A stretch of 64,000 nucleotides of DNA from Providencia sp. PROV188 (GTDB lineage: Bacteria; Pseudomonadota; Gammaproteobacteria; Enterobacterales; Enterobacteriaceae): assembly GCF_027595165.1 (NCBI RefSeq), contig NZ_CP097291.1:1054001-1118000 (forward strand), read 5' to 3'. The position numbers and the translations under genes are program-made. The notes under the pieces were generated by a model. The model was given only the letters and a program-made list of their open reading frames with translations, searched no databases and had not been told where the DNA came from. This document shows, piece after piece, positions 30,049 to 40,746 of the stretch (within the stretch, counting starts at the first letter, position 1; each line of letters opens with the position of its first letter).

Positions 30049-30920
30049 TGTCTATTTTAATCGATAAAAACACCAAAGTAATTTGCCAAGGATTCACTGG
30101 CGGTCAAGGTACTTTCCACTCCGAACAAGCTATTGCTTACGGTACAAAAATGGTTGGCGGTGTAACGCCAGGTAAAGGTGGTACAACTCACCTAGGTTTG
30201 CCGGTATTTAACACTGTGCGTGAAGCAGTAGAAGCAACCGGTGCAACAGCATCTGTTATCTACGTACCAGCACCATTTTGTAAGGATTCTATCCTTGAAG
30301 CGATTGATGCAGGCATCAAACTGATCATCACTATCACAGAAGGTATTCCAACACTGGATATGCTGACTGTTAAAGTGAAATTAGACGAAGCTGGCGTTCG
30401 TATGATTGGCCCTAACTGTCCAGGTGTTATCACTCCGGGCGAGTGCAAAATCGGTATCCAACCTGGCCACATTCATATGCCAGGTAAAGTTGGTATCGTT
30501 TCACGTTCAGGTACACTGACTTATGAAGCGGTAAAACAAACAACGGATGCAGGTTTAGGTCAATCAACTTGCGTTGGTATCGGTGGTGACCCAATTCCTG
30601 GTTCAAACTTTATCGATATCCTGAAATTATTCCAAGAAGACCCACAAACTGAAGCGATCGTGATGATCGGTGAAATCGGTGGTAACGCGGAAGAAGAAGC
30701 GGCTGCATACATCAAAGAGCACGTCACTAAGCCAGTTGTTGGCTATATCGCGGGTGTAACTGCACCTAAAGGTAAGCGTATGGGACATGCTGGTGCAATT
30801 ATCGCTGGTGGTAAAGGTACTGCTGACGAGAAATTTGCTGCTTTAGAAGCCGCTGGCGTGAAAACTGTACGTAGCTTGGCTGATATCGGCGATGCTGTGA
30901 AGTCTATGCTAAACAAATAA
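30048..30920 (+). CDS. sucD: Succinyl-CoA synthetase alpha subunit
   Basis: SucD (290 residues) binds CoA and carries the phosphohistidine intermediate. Seen are the CoA-site [29 protein letters not shown], and [17 protein letters not shown], which contains the phosphorylated His. It ends the sdh-suc cluster before a strong terminator. In E. coli the 3' end of this transcript yields the SdhX (RybD) sRNA; the short UTR here (30921-30993) could do likewise, but homology is unproven. Confidence 0.97.
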   Translation: MSILIDKNTKVICQGFTGGQGTFHSEQAIAYGTKMVGGVTPGKGGTTHLGLPVFNTVREAVEATGATASVIYVPAPFCKDSILEAIDAGIKLIITITEGIPTLDMLTVKVKLDEAGVRMIGPNCPGVITPGECKIGIQPGHIHMPGKVGIVSRSGTLTYEAVKQTTDAGLGQSTCVGIGGDPIPGSNFIDILKLFQEDPQTEAIVMIGEIGGNAEEEAAAYIKEHVTKPVVGYIAGVTAPKGKRMGHAGAIIAGGKGTADEKFAALEAAGVKTVRSLADIGDAVKSMLNK

Positions 30921-30962
30921 GCGCAATATGAGCTTATAGCTCGTATCACGTAAGAGACGAAG

Positions 30963-30993
30963 CCCGTGCTTTCTAGGAAGCACGGGTTTTTTT
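30963..30993 (+). terminator. Terminator of the sdh-suc operon
   Basis: CCCGTGCTT and AAGCACGGG pair around TCTAGG and are followed by seven T. Confidence 0.93.
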
Positions 30994-31432
30994 ATGGCTA
31001 ATAACTGTACTTATTTCATGTAATTTCTACTAAAAGCTTAAAATGTAGGGTTTTTAGTGAGTAATACCAAAATAAGTCAGCATAAATAGTACGTTTTGGG
31101 TAAGTTTATTATTGAATATGAAATAGCACAAAATGGGAAATGGTCTAATTTGATATTAGATCAATTTTTTTATTTTTAGATTATTTTGATTAACTGAATA
31201 TAGGGCTTTTTTTACGATAATTATCTTTATTAATAAATAAAGTAATAATTTAGAAATGGGCTGCTATTATAAATAAGCATTCTTTTTTAGATTGAGAAAA
31301 ACAAAAGTTATCATTTTGTTTTAATCTTATTAAAAAAGTAAAAAAACCTATATCAATTAAAATAACAGATAGTTAACAACTGTCTAACTATTATTTGAAT
31401 CGGGTCGAGAGCAATTAACAAGTGAGAAAAAA

Positions 31433-31446
31433 TTGACGTAAATCAA
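31433..31446 (+). promoter_or_regulatory. FNR-like site in the cydA promoter region
   Basis: TTGAC-GTAA-ATCAA matches the FNR consensus TTGAT-N4-ATCAA at 9 of 10 positions. cydAB is FNR- and ArcA-controlled in E. coli. Other elements in the 755-bp gap 30994-31748 are GTTAATTATTTGTTG (31632-31646), similar to an ArcA half-site repeat, a TATAAT near 31523, and a small hairpin TTCAGA/TCTGAA near 31550. No gene is seen in this AT-rich stretch. Confidence 0.55.
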
Positions 31447-31748
31447 TTTATTACCACTAGCTTTATTTGCCCAAATTGCTTAAATTGGTGCTCGATCAAA
31501 TACTCATTTTTCTATTAAAGGGTATAATTATTGATATAACTTCAGAATTCAAATCTGAATCACGTAAAAGAAGTTTATTGTATGTGAAGATAGGCGTACT
31601 ATTATTATGGTAGGTTTTTTCTTTTACTTTTGTTAATTATTTGTTGTTTTGAGGCATTTTTTGCTGGTAGTTAAGAGGCTTTCCCGTTTAACACTGGAAG
31701 CTGGGTTGCCGCAAGTCGGTGTCTTCCTGCTAGGAGCAAGGAGTCAAG

Positions 31749-33317
31749 ATGTTTGATATTGTCGAACTGTCACGATTACAGTTTGCCTTAACTGCGATGT
31801 ATCACTTCCTGTTCGTTCCATTAACGCTCGGTATGGCGTTTTTGCTTGCGATTATGGAGACGGTATATGTGCTGTCTGGTAAACAAATTTATAAAGATAT
31901 GACTAAGTTCTGGGGCAAGTTATTTGGTATTAACTTCGCTCTGGGTGTTGCGACTGGTCTGACTATGGAGTTCCAATTCGGGACTAACTGGTCATACTAC
32001 GCCCACTATGTTGGAGATATCTTCGGTGCGCCTCTGGCAATCGAAGGTCTGATGGCATTCTTCTTAGAATCTACCTTTGTTGGTTTATTCTTCTTCGGTT
32101 GGGATCGTTTAAGCAAAACTCAGCACCTTGCGGTGACTTGGTTAGTTGCTTTAGGTTCTAACTTCTCTGCGCTGTGGATTCTGGTTGCGAACGGTTGGAT
32201 GCAAAACCCTATCGCTGCAGACTTCAACTACGAAACAATGCGTATGGAAATGGTTAGCTTCTCTGAGCTAGTCCTGAACCCAGTTGCGCAAGTTAAATTC
32301 GTTCACACAGTTGCTGCTGGTTATTGTACTGGTGCCATGTTCATTCTGGGTATCAGCTCTTACTACATGCTTAAAGGTCGTGACTTGGCATTCGCTAAGC
32401 GCTCTTTTGCAATTGCTGCAAGCTTTGGTATGGCTGCTGTTCTCTCTGTTATCGTTCTTGGTGATGAATCAGGTTACGAAATGGGTGACGTGCAGAAAAC
32501 GAAGCTGGCCGCTGTTGAAGCAGAGTGGGAAACCCATGCGCCTCCAGCTGCATTTAACCTAATCGCATTCCCAAGCAATGAGAAACAAGAGAATACATTC
32601 TCTATCTCAATTCCATGGGCGATGGGTATTATTGCAACGCGTTCTATCGACACGCCAGTATTAGGTCTGAAAGATCTGATGAAGCAACACGAAGTCCGTA
32701 TCCGTAACGGTATGGTTTCTTATGGTCAATTACAACAGCTGTTAGCTGGTGATAAGAGCCCAGAACTGCGTGCTGCATTCGAAGCAAGTAAAAAAGACCT
32801 TGGCTATGGTCTTCTGTTAAAACAATACACACCAAACGTTGTTGATGCGACAGAAGAACAAATTCAGAAAGCGGTTAAAGACAGTATTCCTAATGTTGCA
32901 CCACTGTTCTGGGCATTCCGTATCATGGTTGCAGTTGGCTTCGCGTTACTGTTAATCATCGGTTGGGCATTCCTGTCAGTTGTTCGTAACCGTATTGGTA
33001 AGAGCAAACTGCTGCTTCGTCTGGCTCTGTTTGGTATTCCATTACCATGGATTGCTATTGAATCAGGCTGGTTCGTGGCTGAGTATGGTCGTCAACCGTG
33101 GGCAATTGGTGAAGTGTTACCGGTTTCGGTCGCACACTCTAACTTAACCCCACAAGACCTGATCTTCTCTATGGCTCTGATCTGTGGTCTGTATACACTG
33201 TTCTTGATTGCCGAAATGTTCTTAATGTTCAAATTCGCTCGCAAAGGGCCTAGCAGCCTGAAAACCGGTCGTTACCATTTTGAACAGAAAAATAGTTCAG
33301 CACACGACGTTCAGTAA
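31749..33317 (+). CDS. cydA: Cytochrome bd ubiquinol oxidase subunit I
   Basis: CydA (522 residues, E. coli length) holds hemes b558, b595 and d and the quinol site of the high-affinity oxidase. His19 ([10 protein letters not shown]) matches a heme ligand, and the Q-loop follows residue about 250 with [12 protein letters not shown] near residue 448. Hydrophobic helices span the protein. AAGGAG lies 7 bases before ATG. It is first in cydABX-ybgE and used under low oxygen. Confidence 0.97.
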   Translation: MFDIVELSRLQFALTAMYHFLFVPLTLGMAFLLAIMETVYVLSGKQIYKDMTKFWGKLFGINFALGVATGLTMEFQFGTNWSYYAHYVGDIFGAPLAIEGLMAFFLESTFVGLFFFGWDRLSKTQHLAVTWLVALGSNFSALWILVANGWMQNPIAADFNYETMRMEMVSFSELVLNPVAQVKFVHTVAAGYCTGAMFILGISSYYMLKGRDLAFAKRSFAIAASFGMAAVLSVIVLGDESGYEMGDVQKTKLAAVEAEWETHAPPAAFNLIAFPSNEKQENTFSISIPWAMGIIATRSIDTPVLGLKDLMKQHEVRIRNGMVSYGQLQQLLAGDKSPELRAAFEASKKDLGYGLLLKQYTPNVVDATEEQIQKAVKDSIPNVAPLFWAFRIMVAVGFALLLIIGWAFLSVVRNRIGKSKLLLRLALFGIPLPWIAIESGWFVAEYGRQPWAIGEVLPVSVAHSNLTPQDLIFSMALICGLYTLFLIAEMFLMFKFARKGPSSLKTGRYHFEQKNSSAHDVQ

Positions 33318-33331
33318 ACAGGAGTCCACTT

Positions 33332-34471
33332 ATGTTTGATTATGAAGTTCTTCGATTTGTGTGGTGGATCCTTATCGGCGTACTGCTGATTGGATTTGCC
33401 GTCACGGATGGCTTTGACATGGGCGTAGGCTTCTTATTACCTATCTTAGGTAAAACAGATACTGAACGCCGCGTTATGATTAATGCTGTTGCACCGCACT
33501 GGGATGGTAACCAAGTTTGGTTAATCACTGCGGGTGGTGCGATGTTCGCTGCATGGCCTCAGGTTTATGCTGCTTCATTCTCTGGCTTCTATGTCGCTAT
33601 GATTTTGGTATTAGCTGCATTGTTCTTCCGTCCGGTTGGTTTCGACTACCGTTCTAAACTGGAGAACCCAAAATGGCGTAGCATGTGGGACTGGGGTCTG
33701 TTCATCGGTGGTTTCGTGCCTCCGTTAGTTATCGGTGTTGCGTTTGGTAACCTGTTACTGGGTGTTCCACTGCAAATCGATAACCAGCAGTATCTGACTT
33801 ATACCGGTAACCTGTTTGGTCTGCTGAACCCATACGGTCTGTTAGCTGGCGTTGTCGGTTTAATGATGATTGTTACCCAAGGTGCAACTTATCTGCAAAT
33901 GCGTACAACTGGCGAACTGCACTTACGTACCCGTAAAGCAACTTACATCTGTGCGTTTATCACTTTAGCTGCTTTTGCTGGTGCTGGCGTATGGTTAGTG
34001 ATGGGTATCGATGGTTATGTTGTGACTTCAACGATTGATACATTAAGCCCGTCTAACCCACTGAACAAAACTGTAGAAGTTGTTTCTGGTGCATGGTTAA
34101 CTAACTTTAATACGTATCCAATCCTGTGGGCTTTACCTGGTCTGGGTCTGGCATTACCACTGTTAACGATGATTGCAACTAAAGCAGATAAAAATGGTTG
34201 GGCGTTCCTGTTCTCATCATTGACTATCGCTTGCATTATCTTGACATGTGGTGTTGCAATGTTCCCGTTCGTCATGCCTTCAAGCATCATGCCAAATGCA
34301 AGCTTGACCATGTGGGATGCGACATCTAGCCTGTTCACTCTGCAAGTTATGACTGTGGTTGCTATCATTTTTGTTCCAATTATTCTGTGTTACACCGCTT
34401 GGTGTTACTACAAAATGTTTGGCCGTTTGGACAAAAACTTTATCGAAAGCAACAAGCATTCACTGTATTAA
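33332..34471 (+). CDS. cydB: Cytochrome bd ubiquinol oxidase subunit II
   Basis: CydB (379 residues, E. coli length) is the second structural subunit of the bd oxidase, with eight to nine helices. It opens MFDYEVLRFVWWILIGVLL, then TDGFDMGVG and HWDGNQVWLITAGGA, all family hallmarks. It starts 14 bp after cydA with CAGGAG upstream, so the two are cotranscribed. Confidence 0.97.
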   Translation: MFDYEVLRFVWWILIGVLLIGFAVTDGFDMGVGFLLPILGKTDTERRVMINAVAPHWDGNQVWLITAGGAMFAAWPQVYAASFSGFYVAMILVLAALFFRPVGFDYRSKLENPKWRSMWDWGLFIGGFVPPLVIGVAFGNLLLGVPLQIDNQQYLTYTGNLFGLLNPYGLLAGVVGLMMIVTQGATYLQMRTTGELHLRTRKATYICAFITLAAFAGAGVWLVMGIDGYVVTSTIDTLSPSNPLNKTVEVVSGAWLTNFNTYPILWALPGLGLALPLLTMIATKADKNGWAFLFSSLTIACIILTCGVAMFPFVMPSSIMPNASLTMWDATSSLFTLQVMTVVAIIFVPIILCYTAWCYYKMFGRLDKNFIESNKHSLY

Positions 34472-34483
34472 GGAGCATAACAT

Positions 34484-34606
34484 ATGTGGTATTTCGCCTG
34501 GATCCTCGGCACTCTGTTAGCTTGTAGTTTTGCAGTGATTGCAGCATTAGCCCTTGAGCACTCTGAAAGTGCAAAAGAAGCTAAAACAGCTAAAGATGGT
34601 GAGTAA
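34484..34606 (+). CDS. cydX: CydX small subunit of cytochrome bd oxidase
   Basis: A 40-codon ORF encodes one membrane helix starting MWYFAWILGTLLACSFAV with a charged tail (ALEHSESAKEAK). This is the CydX signature; CydX stabilises the hemes of CydAB. AAGGAG precedes ATG, and it lies 12 bp after cydB. Confidence 0.95.
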   Translation: MWYFAWILGTLLACSFAVIAALALEHSESAKEAKTAKDGE

Positions 34607-34611
34607 ATAGT

Positions 34612-34899
34612 ATGCTGATGGATAAATCCTATCAGCTATTAGGAAAGGGCCCGATAAGGGCCCTTATCCTTATATTAGCTTTAGTAACCGCTGGCGCAGT
34701 AATGTGGGATCCTTCCCTGTTTGCAGCCAATACCAGTGCATTTCCAATCTGGCAAGGTCTTCTCATGATATGGGCAACTTGCAGCGCCATCATTTTTGGA
34801 GTGGGTTTCCTACCCAATAAATTGATGTGGCGAGTGCTGTTCCACCCATTACCTGCCGCCATCATTCTTATCTGGGGACTTGTAAAAGTCTTTAGTTAA
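34612..34899 (+). CDS. ybgE: YbgE, cyd operon membrane protein
   Basis: This 95-residue protein has three hydrophobic segments and the blocks VTAGAVMWDPSLFA and LMIWATCSAIIFGVGF, like E. coli YbgE (97 residues), always found in cyd operons. Its role is unknown, probably in oxidase assembly. ATG 34612 is 5 bp after cydX; ATG 34618 is an alternative start. Confidence 0.88.
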   Translation: MLMDKSYQLLGKGPIRALILILALVTAGAVMWDPSLFAANTSAFPIWQGLLMIWATCSAIIFGVGFLPNKLMWRVLFHPLPAAIILIWGLVKVFS

Positions 34900-34910
34900 T
34901 CTAAATTCAG

Positions 34911-34943
34911 ATTGTGGGTCATGCGACCCGCAATTATTTTTGA
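34911..34943 (+). terminator. Terminator of the cyd operon
   Basis: ATTGTGGGTC and GACCCGCAAT pair (one G-U) around ATGC and are followed by TATTTTT. Confidence 0.85.
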
Positions 34944-35034
34944 TATCTTTACCTGCAAAGTGATTCCAAAGCGGCACTGTCTTGCGTATAGTGACACCGT
35001 TAATTAATTTAACCTAAGACGGAGTGGTTTTTTT

Positions 35035-35430
35035 ATGTTATTTCGCTGGCCTGTCCGCGTGTATTATGAAGATACAGATGCGGGGGGAGTTGTATATCAT
35101 GCACGTTATCTGGCTTTTTTTGAGCGGGCAAGAACAGAAATGTTGCGGAATAAAGGTATTAACCAACAAAGTTTACTCGCTGAGAACCTTGGTTTTGTCG
35201 TCCGTAGTATGACCATTGACTTTATTAAGGGCGCTCGGTTAGATGACCTGCTGGAAGTAGAAACGGAAGTCGTTGTAATAAAACTCGCTTCTTTACTCTT
35301 TCAGCAAAGGTTAGTTGATTTGCAAGGTAACTTGCTTTGTGGGGCGACAGCCCTAATTGCTTGTGTGGACACATCTAAAATGAAGCCGAAAGCGCTTCCT
35401 AAGTCTATTGTCGCGGAGTTTAAGCAGTGA
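35035..35430 (+). CDS. ybgC: YbgC acyl-CoA thioesterase
   Basis: YbgC (131 residues) is a hot-dog-fold thioesterase. [20 protein letters not shown] contains the catalytic Asp of the 4HBT type, and [10 protein letters not shown] follows. In E. coli it heads the tol-pal cluster and interacts with phospholipid-synthesis proteins. The TGA stop overlaps the tolQ GTG, so the genes are coupled. Confidence 0.95.
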   Translation: MLFRWPVRVYYEDTDAGGVVYHARYLAFFERARTEMLRNKGINQQSLLAENLGFVVRSMTIDFIKGARLDDLLEVETEVVVIKLASLLFQQRLVDLQGNLLCGATALIACVDTSKMKPKALPKSIVAEFKQ

Positions 35431-36110
35431 CTGACATGAATATCTTGGATTTATTCCTAAAAGCGAGCCTATTGGTTCAGCTGATTATGTTCGTTTTGAT
35501 CGGTTTTTCTATTGCATCGTGGGCGATTATTATCCAGAGAACAAAAGTTTTAAATGCCGCCACGCGCGAAGCGGAAGCATTTGAAGATAAATTCTGGTCA
35601 GGTATCGAGCTGTCCCGATTATATAAAGAAAGCCAAGCTCGCCGTGATGCATTAGGTGGTGCAGAACAAATTTTTTACTCTGGCTTCAAAGAGTTTGTTC
35701 GCTTACATCAAGCTAATATTCATGCGCCTGATGCGGTAGTTACTGGTGCATCTCGTGCTATGCGCATTTCTATGAATCGTGAGTTGGAATCCGTTGAATC
35801 GCATATCCCATTTTTAGGTACCGTAGGATCAATTAGCCCTTATATTGGTCTGTTTGGTACCGTTTGGGGGATCATGCATGCTTTTATCGCACTGGGTGCG
35901 GTAAAACAAGCAACATTACAAATGGTTGCTCCGGGTATTGCGGAAGCTCTGATCGCAACAGCAATCGGTCTATTTGCTGCAATTCCAGCTGTTATGGCGT
36001 ACAACCGCTTAAATTTACGTGTGAATAAACTTGAGCAAAGCTACGATAACTTTATGGAAGAATTCCTAGCTATCCTGCATCGTCAAGCATTCTCTGCTGA
36101 TAAGAAATAA
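35427..36110 (+). CDS. tolQ: TolQ
   Basis: TolQ (227 residues) and TolR form the proton-driven motor of the Tol-Pal envelope system. Three membrane helices are apparent (about 16-36, 135-158, 170-192), with [20 protein letters not shown] and [19 protein letters not shown] conserved. The start is GTG 35427, as in E. coli tolQ, overlapping the ybgC stop; an ATG nine bases later is less likely because [10 protein letters not shown] matches the family start. Confidence 0.96.
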   Translation: MTDMNILDLFLKASLLVQLIMFVLIGFSIASWAIIIQRTKVLNAATREAEAFEDKFWSGIELSRLYKESQARRDALGGAEQIFYSGFKEFVRLHQANIHAPDAVVTGASRAMRISMNRELESVESHIPFLGTVGSISPYIGLFGTVWGIMHAFIALGAVKQATLQMVAPGIAEALIATAIGLFAAIPAVMAYNRLNLRVNKLEQSYDNFMEEFLAILHRQAFSADKK

Positions 36111-36128
36111 GACGGGGAGAAAAAGCGA

Positions 36129-36551
36129 ATGGCGCGCAATAGTCGCAGACGTGAGCTAAAATCCGAAATCAACATTGTTCCATTACTGGACGTATTGTTG
36201 GTGCTTTTGCTGATTTTCATGGCAACTGCACCCATTATCTCTCAGAGCGTGGAAGTTGATTTGCCGGATGCAACAGATACCCAAACCGTCTCATCCAGTG
36301 ATAATCCGCCCGTCATTTTAGAAGTGGCGGGTGTTGATCAATATAATTTATTGGTCGATGGTGAGCGCATGGAGTTACTGCCACCTGAACAAATTTCAGC
36401 AGTCGCAAAAGAGCAGTTAGAAAAAAATCCGAAAACGATTTTCCTAATTGGTGGTGCGAAAGAAGTTCCTTATGACGAAGTCATTAAGGCGCTGAACATG
36501 TTACATGGTGCCGGGATCAAATCTGTTGGTTTGATGACTCAACCTATTTAA
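36129..36551 (+). CDS. tolR: TolR
   Basis: TolR (140 residues) has a short cytoplasmic N-terminus, one membrane helix (about 18-38) with the proton-path Asp in NIVPLLDVLLVLLLIFM, and a periplasmic domain ending GIKSVGLMTQPI. It couples proton flow through TolQR to TolA movement. It lies 18 bp after tolQ with GGGGAG upstream. Confidence 0.96.
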   Translation: MARNSRRRELKSEINIVPLLDVLLVLLLIFMATAPIISQSVEVDLPDATDTQTVSSSDNPPVILEVAGVDQYNLLVDGERMELLPPEQISAVAKEQLEKNPKTIFLIGGAKEVPYDEVIKALNMLHGAGIKSVGLMTQPI

Positions 36552-36621
36552 TTTGCTGACGCCACTTTGAGAGTGGCGCGGATATAGTTGAAAAGAATCG
36601 ATTCTTTTTTTGGAAACCAGA

Positions 36622-37758
36622 GTGGGAAAGACAAAAGAGAAACAAGATGATTTGAAGCGCTCATTATTGATGTCAGCTGGGCTGCACATCTTATTGATTG
36701 CTTTGATCGTTATAGGCTCTTTAGTGACAGTCGTCCAACTTGGCGGCGGTGGGGAAGAGGGAACGGTCATTGATGCTGTGATGGTCGATCCAGGCGCAGT
36801 TGTTGAGCAATATAATCAATCTCAGCAGCAGCAAAAAAGCTCCCAGCAAGTAGCTAAAGAACGTAAAGAACAGCAACAAAAACAAGATGCTGAGCTAAGA
36901 GAAAAGCAAGAGCAGGAACAAAAACGTCTGCAAAAACTTGAAGAAGAACGGATCCAAACTCAGCGAGAAACCGAACAACAGCAAAAACAAGCTGAAGAGC
37001 AGAAAAAACAAGCCTTAGATGCGGCTAAAAAAGCGAAGGAAGAGCAAAAAATAGCGGAAGAAGCTGCTGCTCAAGCCAAAGCTGAAAAAGAAAAACTCGT
37101 AAAAGAGCAAGCGGCAGCGAAAGAAAAAGCTGACGCACAAGCTAAGAAAGAAGCTGAAGCTGCTAAGGCTAAGGCAGAAAAAGAAGCTAAAGAAAAAGCG
37201 GAAGCTGACGCTAAAGCTAAAGCTGATAAAGAAGCCAAAGCTAAAGCTGATGCTAAAGCGAAAGCTGACAAAGAAGCTAAGGCTAAGGCAGATAAAGAAG
37301 CTAAAGAAAAAGCGGACAAAGAAGCTAAAGCAAAAGCAGCTAAAGCCAAAGCTGAAGCTGCGAAAAGTGCATCATCTGTTGATGATTTGCTGGGTGATTT
37401 AACTGCATCAGGGCCAAGCAAGCAAGGTGGACAAACAGCTGCGGGTAGCGGTGGTGGTAAAAAATCAGGCGCATCGAATGCTGATGTTGATAGCTATGCC
37501 GGTAAAATTAAGGCTGCTGTTCAAAGTAAATTCTATGACTCAGAAAGTTATCGTGGACGTACTTGTGAACTGCAATTGAAGTTAGCACCAGATGGATTAT
37601 TGGTGAATATTTCACCGAAAAATAATCCAGCAAATGATCCCGCGTTATGTGAGGCGGCAATGAGAGCAGCAAAACTTGCGACTATGCCAAAACCACCTAG
37701 CAGAGAGGTCTATGATACGTTTAATAAATCGGGTAGCACATTGGTATTTAAGCCTTGA
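36622..37758 (+). CDS. tolA: TolA
   Basis: TolA links the inner-membrane motor to Pal/TolB. GTG 36622 gives 378 residues starting MGKTKEKQDDLKRS, which aligns position for position with E. coli; a TTG at 36610 would add four residues. Domain I is the membrane helix (about 15-37). Domain II is a long Lys/Ala/Glu/Gln helix (about 75-250) with KADKEAK- and KAKAD-type repeats, encoded by near-identical DNA repeats at about 37185-37345 that may vary in length. Domain III ends DTFNKSGSTLVFKP and has the two Cys (RTCELQL, ALCEAAM). Confidence 0.95.
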   Translation: MGKTKEKQDDLKRSLLMSAGLHILLIALIVIGSLVTVVQLGGGGEEGTVIDAVMVDPGAVVEQYNQSQQQQKSSQQVAKERKEQQQKQDAELREKQEQEQKRLQKLEEERIQTQRETEQQQKQAEEQKKQALDAAKKAKEEQKIAEEAAAQAKAEKEKLVKEQAAAKEKADAQAKKEAEAAKAKAEKEAKEKAEADAKAKADKEAKAKADAKAKADKEAKAKADKEAKEKADKEAKAKAAKAKAEAAKSASSVDDLLGDLTASGPSKQGGQTAAGSGGGKKSGASNADVDSYAGKIKAAVQSKFYDSESYRGRTCELQLKLAPDGLLVNISPKNNPANDPALCEAAMRAAKLATMPKPPSREVYDTFNKSGSTLVFKP

Positions 37759-37902
37759 TTTTCAACAACTAAGAGCAGTCTGTATTGTAAATTTTGAGGC
37801 AATGTAATAAATAGTTTGTGTGCTATCTAGTTTTGTTAGTATACCTTTGTTAAAATTCAGCGAATTATTGCGGTGGTGAATATCGCAGTAAGGGAGATTA
37901 GG

Positions 37903-39195
37903 ATGAAGCATGCGTTTAAAATAGTTCTCGGGTTCTTAATGCTATGGGCTACTGTTGCTCAGGCAGAGATCCGTATTGAGATTACTGAAGGTGTTAACTC
38001 AGCTCAGCCAATTGGCGTTGTCCCATTTAAATGGGCTGGCGCGGGTGCGCCGCCACAAGAAGTGGGCGGAATTGTCGGTGCTGATTTACGCAATAGTGGT
38101 AAATTTAACCCTATTGAACCAAGCCGCATGCCTCAGCAACCTGGCACGGCTTCAGAAGTGACGCCAGAAGCTTGGACTGCGTTAGGCATTAACGCGGTTG
38201 TTGTTGGTCAAGTTCAACCAGCAGCTGATGGTAGCTTTGTTGTTAGCTATCAGTTAGTGGATGTTGCCGCTAACCCAGGTGCAGTTTTAGCGCAAAACCA
38301 ATTTAAAGTGACCAAAGATTGGTTACGCTATGCAGCGCATACTGCAAGTGATGAAGTATTTGAGAAATTGACTGGCATCCGTGGTGCTTTCCGTACACGT
38401 ATTGCTTACGTGGTGAAGACCAACGGCGGTCAATATCCGTTTGAATTACGAGTTTCTGACTATGACGGTTTTAACCAATTCACGGTTCACCGTTCGCCAG
38501 AACCTTTAATGTCGCCAGCTTGGTCACCAGATGGCCAAAAGATTGCGTACGTAACGTTTGAAAGTGGTAGTTCTGCGCTAGTTATCCAGACTCTATCAAG
38601 TGGTGCGGTTCGTCAGGTTGCATCATTCCCACGTCATAATGGGGCACCTGCATTCTCACCAGATGGGACTAAACTAGCTTTTGCTCTGTCTAAGACAGGC
38701 AGCCTGAATTTATATGTGATGGACTTAGGTAGTGGTCAAATTCGTCAAGTAACAGATGGTCGTAGTAACAATACTGAACCAAGCTGGATGCCGGATAGCC
38801 AAACTTTAGTTTATACCTCTGATCAGGCAGGACGTCCGCAGATTTATAAAATGAATATTAATGGTGGTAGTCCTGTTCGTGTCTCCTATGAAGGATCACA
38901 AAATCAGGATGCTGATGTAAGCCCGGATGGAACTTTCTTAGTGATGGTCAGCTCCGGGGGCGGTCAGCAACATATCGCCAAACAGGATCTGGCAACGGGT
39001 AACGTTGAATATTTAACGTCAACGTTTCTAGATGAAACGCCGAGTATCGCACCTAACGGCACTATGGTAATTTATAGCTCCTCTCAAGGCTTGGGGACTA
39101 TATTGCAGCTAGTTTCGACCGACGGGCGTTTCAAAGCGCGTCTTCCGGCAACCGATGGACAGGTTAAATTCCCTGCCTGGTCGCCGTATCTGTGA
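37903..39195 (+). CDS. tolB: TolB
   Basis: TolB (430 residues from ATG 37903, the E. coli length) is the periplasmic beta-propeller that binds Pal and colicins. The signal peptide ends AQA near residue 21, followed by [11 protein letters not shown]-terminal alpha/beta domain residues about 22-160, then propeller blades with [26 protein letters not shown] and [17 protein letters not shown] lies 6-10 bases before ATG; an in-frame upstream GTG is ignored because it adds an unmatched segment. Confidence 0.96.
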   Translation: MKHAFKIVLGFLMLWATVAQAEIRIEITEGVNSAQPIGVVPFKWAGAGAPPQEVGGIVGADLRNSGKFNPIEPSRMPQQPGTASEVTPEAWTALGINAVVVGQVQPAADGSFVVSYQLVDVAANPGAVLAQNQFKVTKDWLRYAAHTASDEVFEKLTGIRGAFRTRIAYVVKTNGGQYPFELRVSDYDGFNQFTVHRSPEPLMSPAWSPDGQKIAYVTFESGSSALVIQTLSSGAVRQVASFPRHNGAPAFSPDGTKLAFALSKTGSLNLYVMDLGSGQIRQVTDGRSNNTEPSWMPDSQTLVYTSDQAGRPQIYKMNINGGSPVRVSYEGSQNQDADVSPDGTFLVMVSSGGGQQHIAKQDLATGNVEYLTSTFLDETPSIAPNGTMVIYSSSQGLGTILQLVSTDGRFKARLPATDGQVKFPAWSPYL

Positions 39196-39238
39196 TGCAT
39201 AATAATAATGTGTGGCAAAAATATTAAGGATCAAAACG

Positions 39239-39736
39239 ATGCAACTGAATAAAGTGCTTAAAGGGCTGATGATCGCATTACCAATCATGGCAGTCGCAGC
39301 TTGTAGCTCTAACAAAAACAACGACCAAACTGGTGATGATTCTTCTATGAATCAAACTAACACTGGTCTGTCTGCGGAAGAGCTGGCACGTCAGCAAATG
39401 GAACAACTGCAACAGAACAACACTGTTTACTTTGGTTTCGATAAATACAACGTATCTCCAGAGTACGCTGAAATGTTAGATGCACACGCAGCATTCCTGC
39501 GTAGCAACCCATCTGTACGTGTTGTTGTTGAAGGCCATGCGGATGAGCGCGGTACTCCAGAATACAACATCGCACTGGGCGAGCGTCGTGCTAACGCAGT
39601 TAAAATGTATCTGCAAAGCAAAGGCGTTTCAGGTGACCAAGTTTCACTGGTTTCTTACGGTAAAGAAAAACCAGCTGTGTTAGGTCACACTGAAGCAGAC
39701 TACGCGAAAAACCGTCGTGCAGTCATTGCATACTAA
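39239..39736 (+). CDS. pal: Pal, peptidoglycan-associated lipoprotein
   Basis: Pal is the outer-membrane lipoprotein that binds peptidoglycan. From ATG 39239 (AAGGAT upstream) it has 165 residues. The lipobox AVAAC directs lipidation of the Cys near residue 21. The OmpA-like domain carries [34 protein letters not shown] and RANAVKMYL, including the peptidoglycan-binding Asp/Arg. It follows tolB after 43 bp. Confidence 0.96.
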   Translation: MQLNKVLKGLMIALPIMAVAACSSNKNNDQTGDDSSMNQTNTGLSAEELARQQMEQLQQNNTVYFGFDKYNVSPEYAEMLDAHAAFLRSNPSVRVVVEGHADERGTPEYNIALGERRANAVKMYLQSKGVSGDQVSLVSYGKEKPAVLGHTEADYAKNRRAVIAY

Positions 39737-39758
39737 TAGATAAGCGAAATTATCTATT

Positions 39759-40541
39759 ATGAACAGTAACTTCAGACAATTACTAGTTGGTCTGTCGTTA
39801 TTGGTTGGCGTAGCGGCCCCTTGGGCCGCTATTGCCCAAGCGCCAATCAACAATGTCGGATCGGGTTCTTCCGCAGACCGCCTCACTCAACTTGAGACCG
39901 CTGTTAGCTCTCAAGGTCAAATGATTTATCAAATCCAGCAGCAATTAGCCGATAACCAACGTGATATTGATATGTTACGTGGACAGATTCAAGAAAGTGA
40001 ATACAAATTGAATCAAGTTGTTGAGCGCCAAAAAGATTTGTACATGCAATTAGACAAAGCGAGTGGTGGTGATTCTTCAAGCTCTTCAGATGCAACTGAT
40101 ACTAGTGCATCAAATGCACAATCATCTTCTTCAGATACGCCAGCTGCAAGCTCCGGCGGTAATGAAAAAGATGATTACAATGCAGCTGTTAAACTGGCAA
40201 TGGAAAGTAAGTCCAAAGCACAGATTGATGAAGCGATTGGTGCATTACAAGGGTTTATCAAAACATATCCAAAATCTGGATATCAATCGAATGCCAACTA
40301 TTGGCTAGGACAGTTAAACTACAACAAAGGTAGCAAGGATGACGCCGCATTCTACTTTGCGACTGTAGTTAAGCAGTATCCTAAGTCTCAAAAAAGCAGT
40401 GAAGCCTTATTTAAAGTGGGGTTGATCATGCAAGATAAGGGACAGAAAGATAAAGCGAAGGCTGTTTACCAGCAGGTATTACAACAATACCCAAATAGTT
40501 CTGGTGCAAAACTTGCAGAGAAGAAGCTCAGTACACTGTAA
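39759..40541 (+). CDS. cpoB: CpoB cell division coordinator
   Basis: CpoB (formerly YbgF; 260 residues) couples PBP1B and Tol during division. It has a signal peptide (about 1-28, ending AIAQA), a trimerising coiled coil (about 40-100, QQLADNQRDIDMLRG), a Ser-rich linker and three TPR-like repeats (about 140-260: GALQGFIKTYPKSGY, AAFYFATVVKQYPKSQ, AVYQQVLQQYPNSSG). It closes the tol-pal cluster, followed at once by a hairpin. Confidence 0.95.
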   Translation: MNSNFRQLLVGLSLLVGVAAPWAAIAQAPINNVGSGSSADRLTQLETAVSSQGQMIYQIQQQLADNQRDIDMLRGQIQESEYKLNQVVERQKDLYMQLDKASGGDSSSSSDATDTSASNAQSSSSDTPAASSGGNEKDDYNAAVKLAMESKSKAQIDEAIGALQGFIKTYPKSGYQSNANYWLGQLNYNKGSKDDAAFYFATVVKQYPKSQKSSEALFKVGLIMQDKGQKDKAKAVYQQVLQQYPNSSGAKLAEKKLSTL

Positions 40542-40543
40542 TT

Positions 40544-40584
40544 GATAACCCCGAAGCGATGTAGCCGAATATTTCGGGGTTATC
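40544..40584 (+). terminator. Hairpin after cpoB
   Basis: GATAACCCCGAA pairs perfectly with TTCGGGGTTATC (12 bp) two bases after the cpoB stop. The T-run is absent; CGTATGTTT follows. It likely defines the tol-pal mRNA 3' end. Confidence 0.65.
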
Positions 40585-40627
40585 CGTATGTTTAGTGTGC
40601 ACTTAATCTTTTTTTTAAAAAAAACCA

Positions 40628-40655
40628 TTGCACCCTCGTCAGAAATCAGTAATAT
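40628..40655 (+). promoter_or_regulatory. Promoter of the tRNA-Lys cluster
   Basis: TTGCAC (-35), a 16-bp spacer and TAATAT (-10) are followed by the GC-rich segment AAGCCGCCG, a discriminator typical of stringently controlled stable-RNA promoters. It lies about 90 bp before the first tRNA. Confidence 0.7.
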
Positions 40656-40746
40656 AAGCCGCCGTTGATACGAGAAAGCGCGGGTTGATAAATCCGAGTC
40701 ATATCAGCAAGAATCGATTAAACATTGATTCTAAAAACATTTAGAT

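Noticed and set aside
31150..31164. Second FNR site TTGAT-ATTAG-ATCAA
   Set aside because: The spacing is five bases where FNR needs four; the palindrome is noted but not called.
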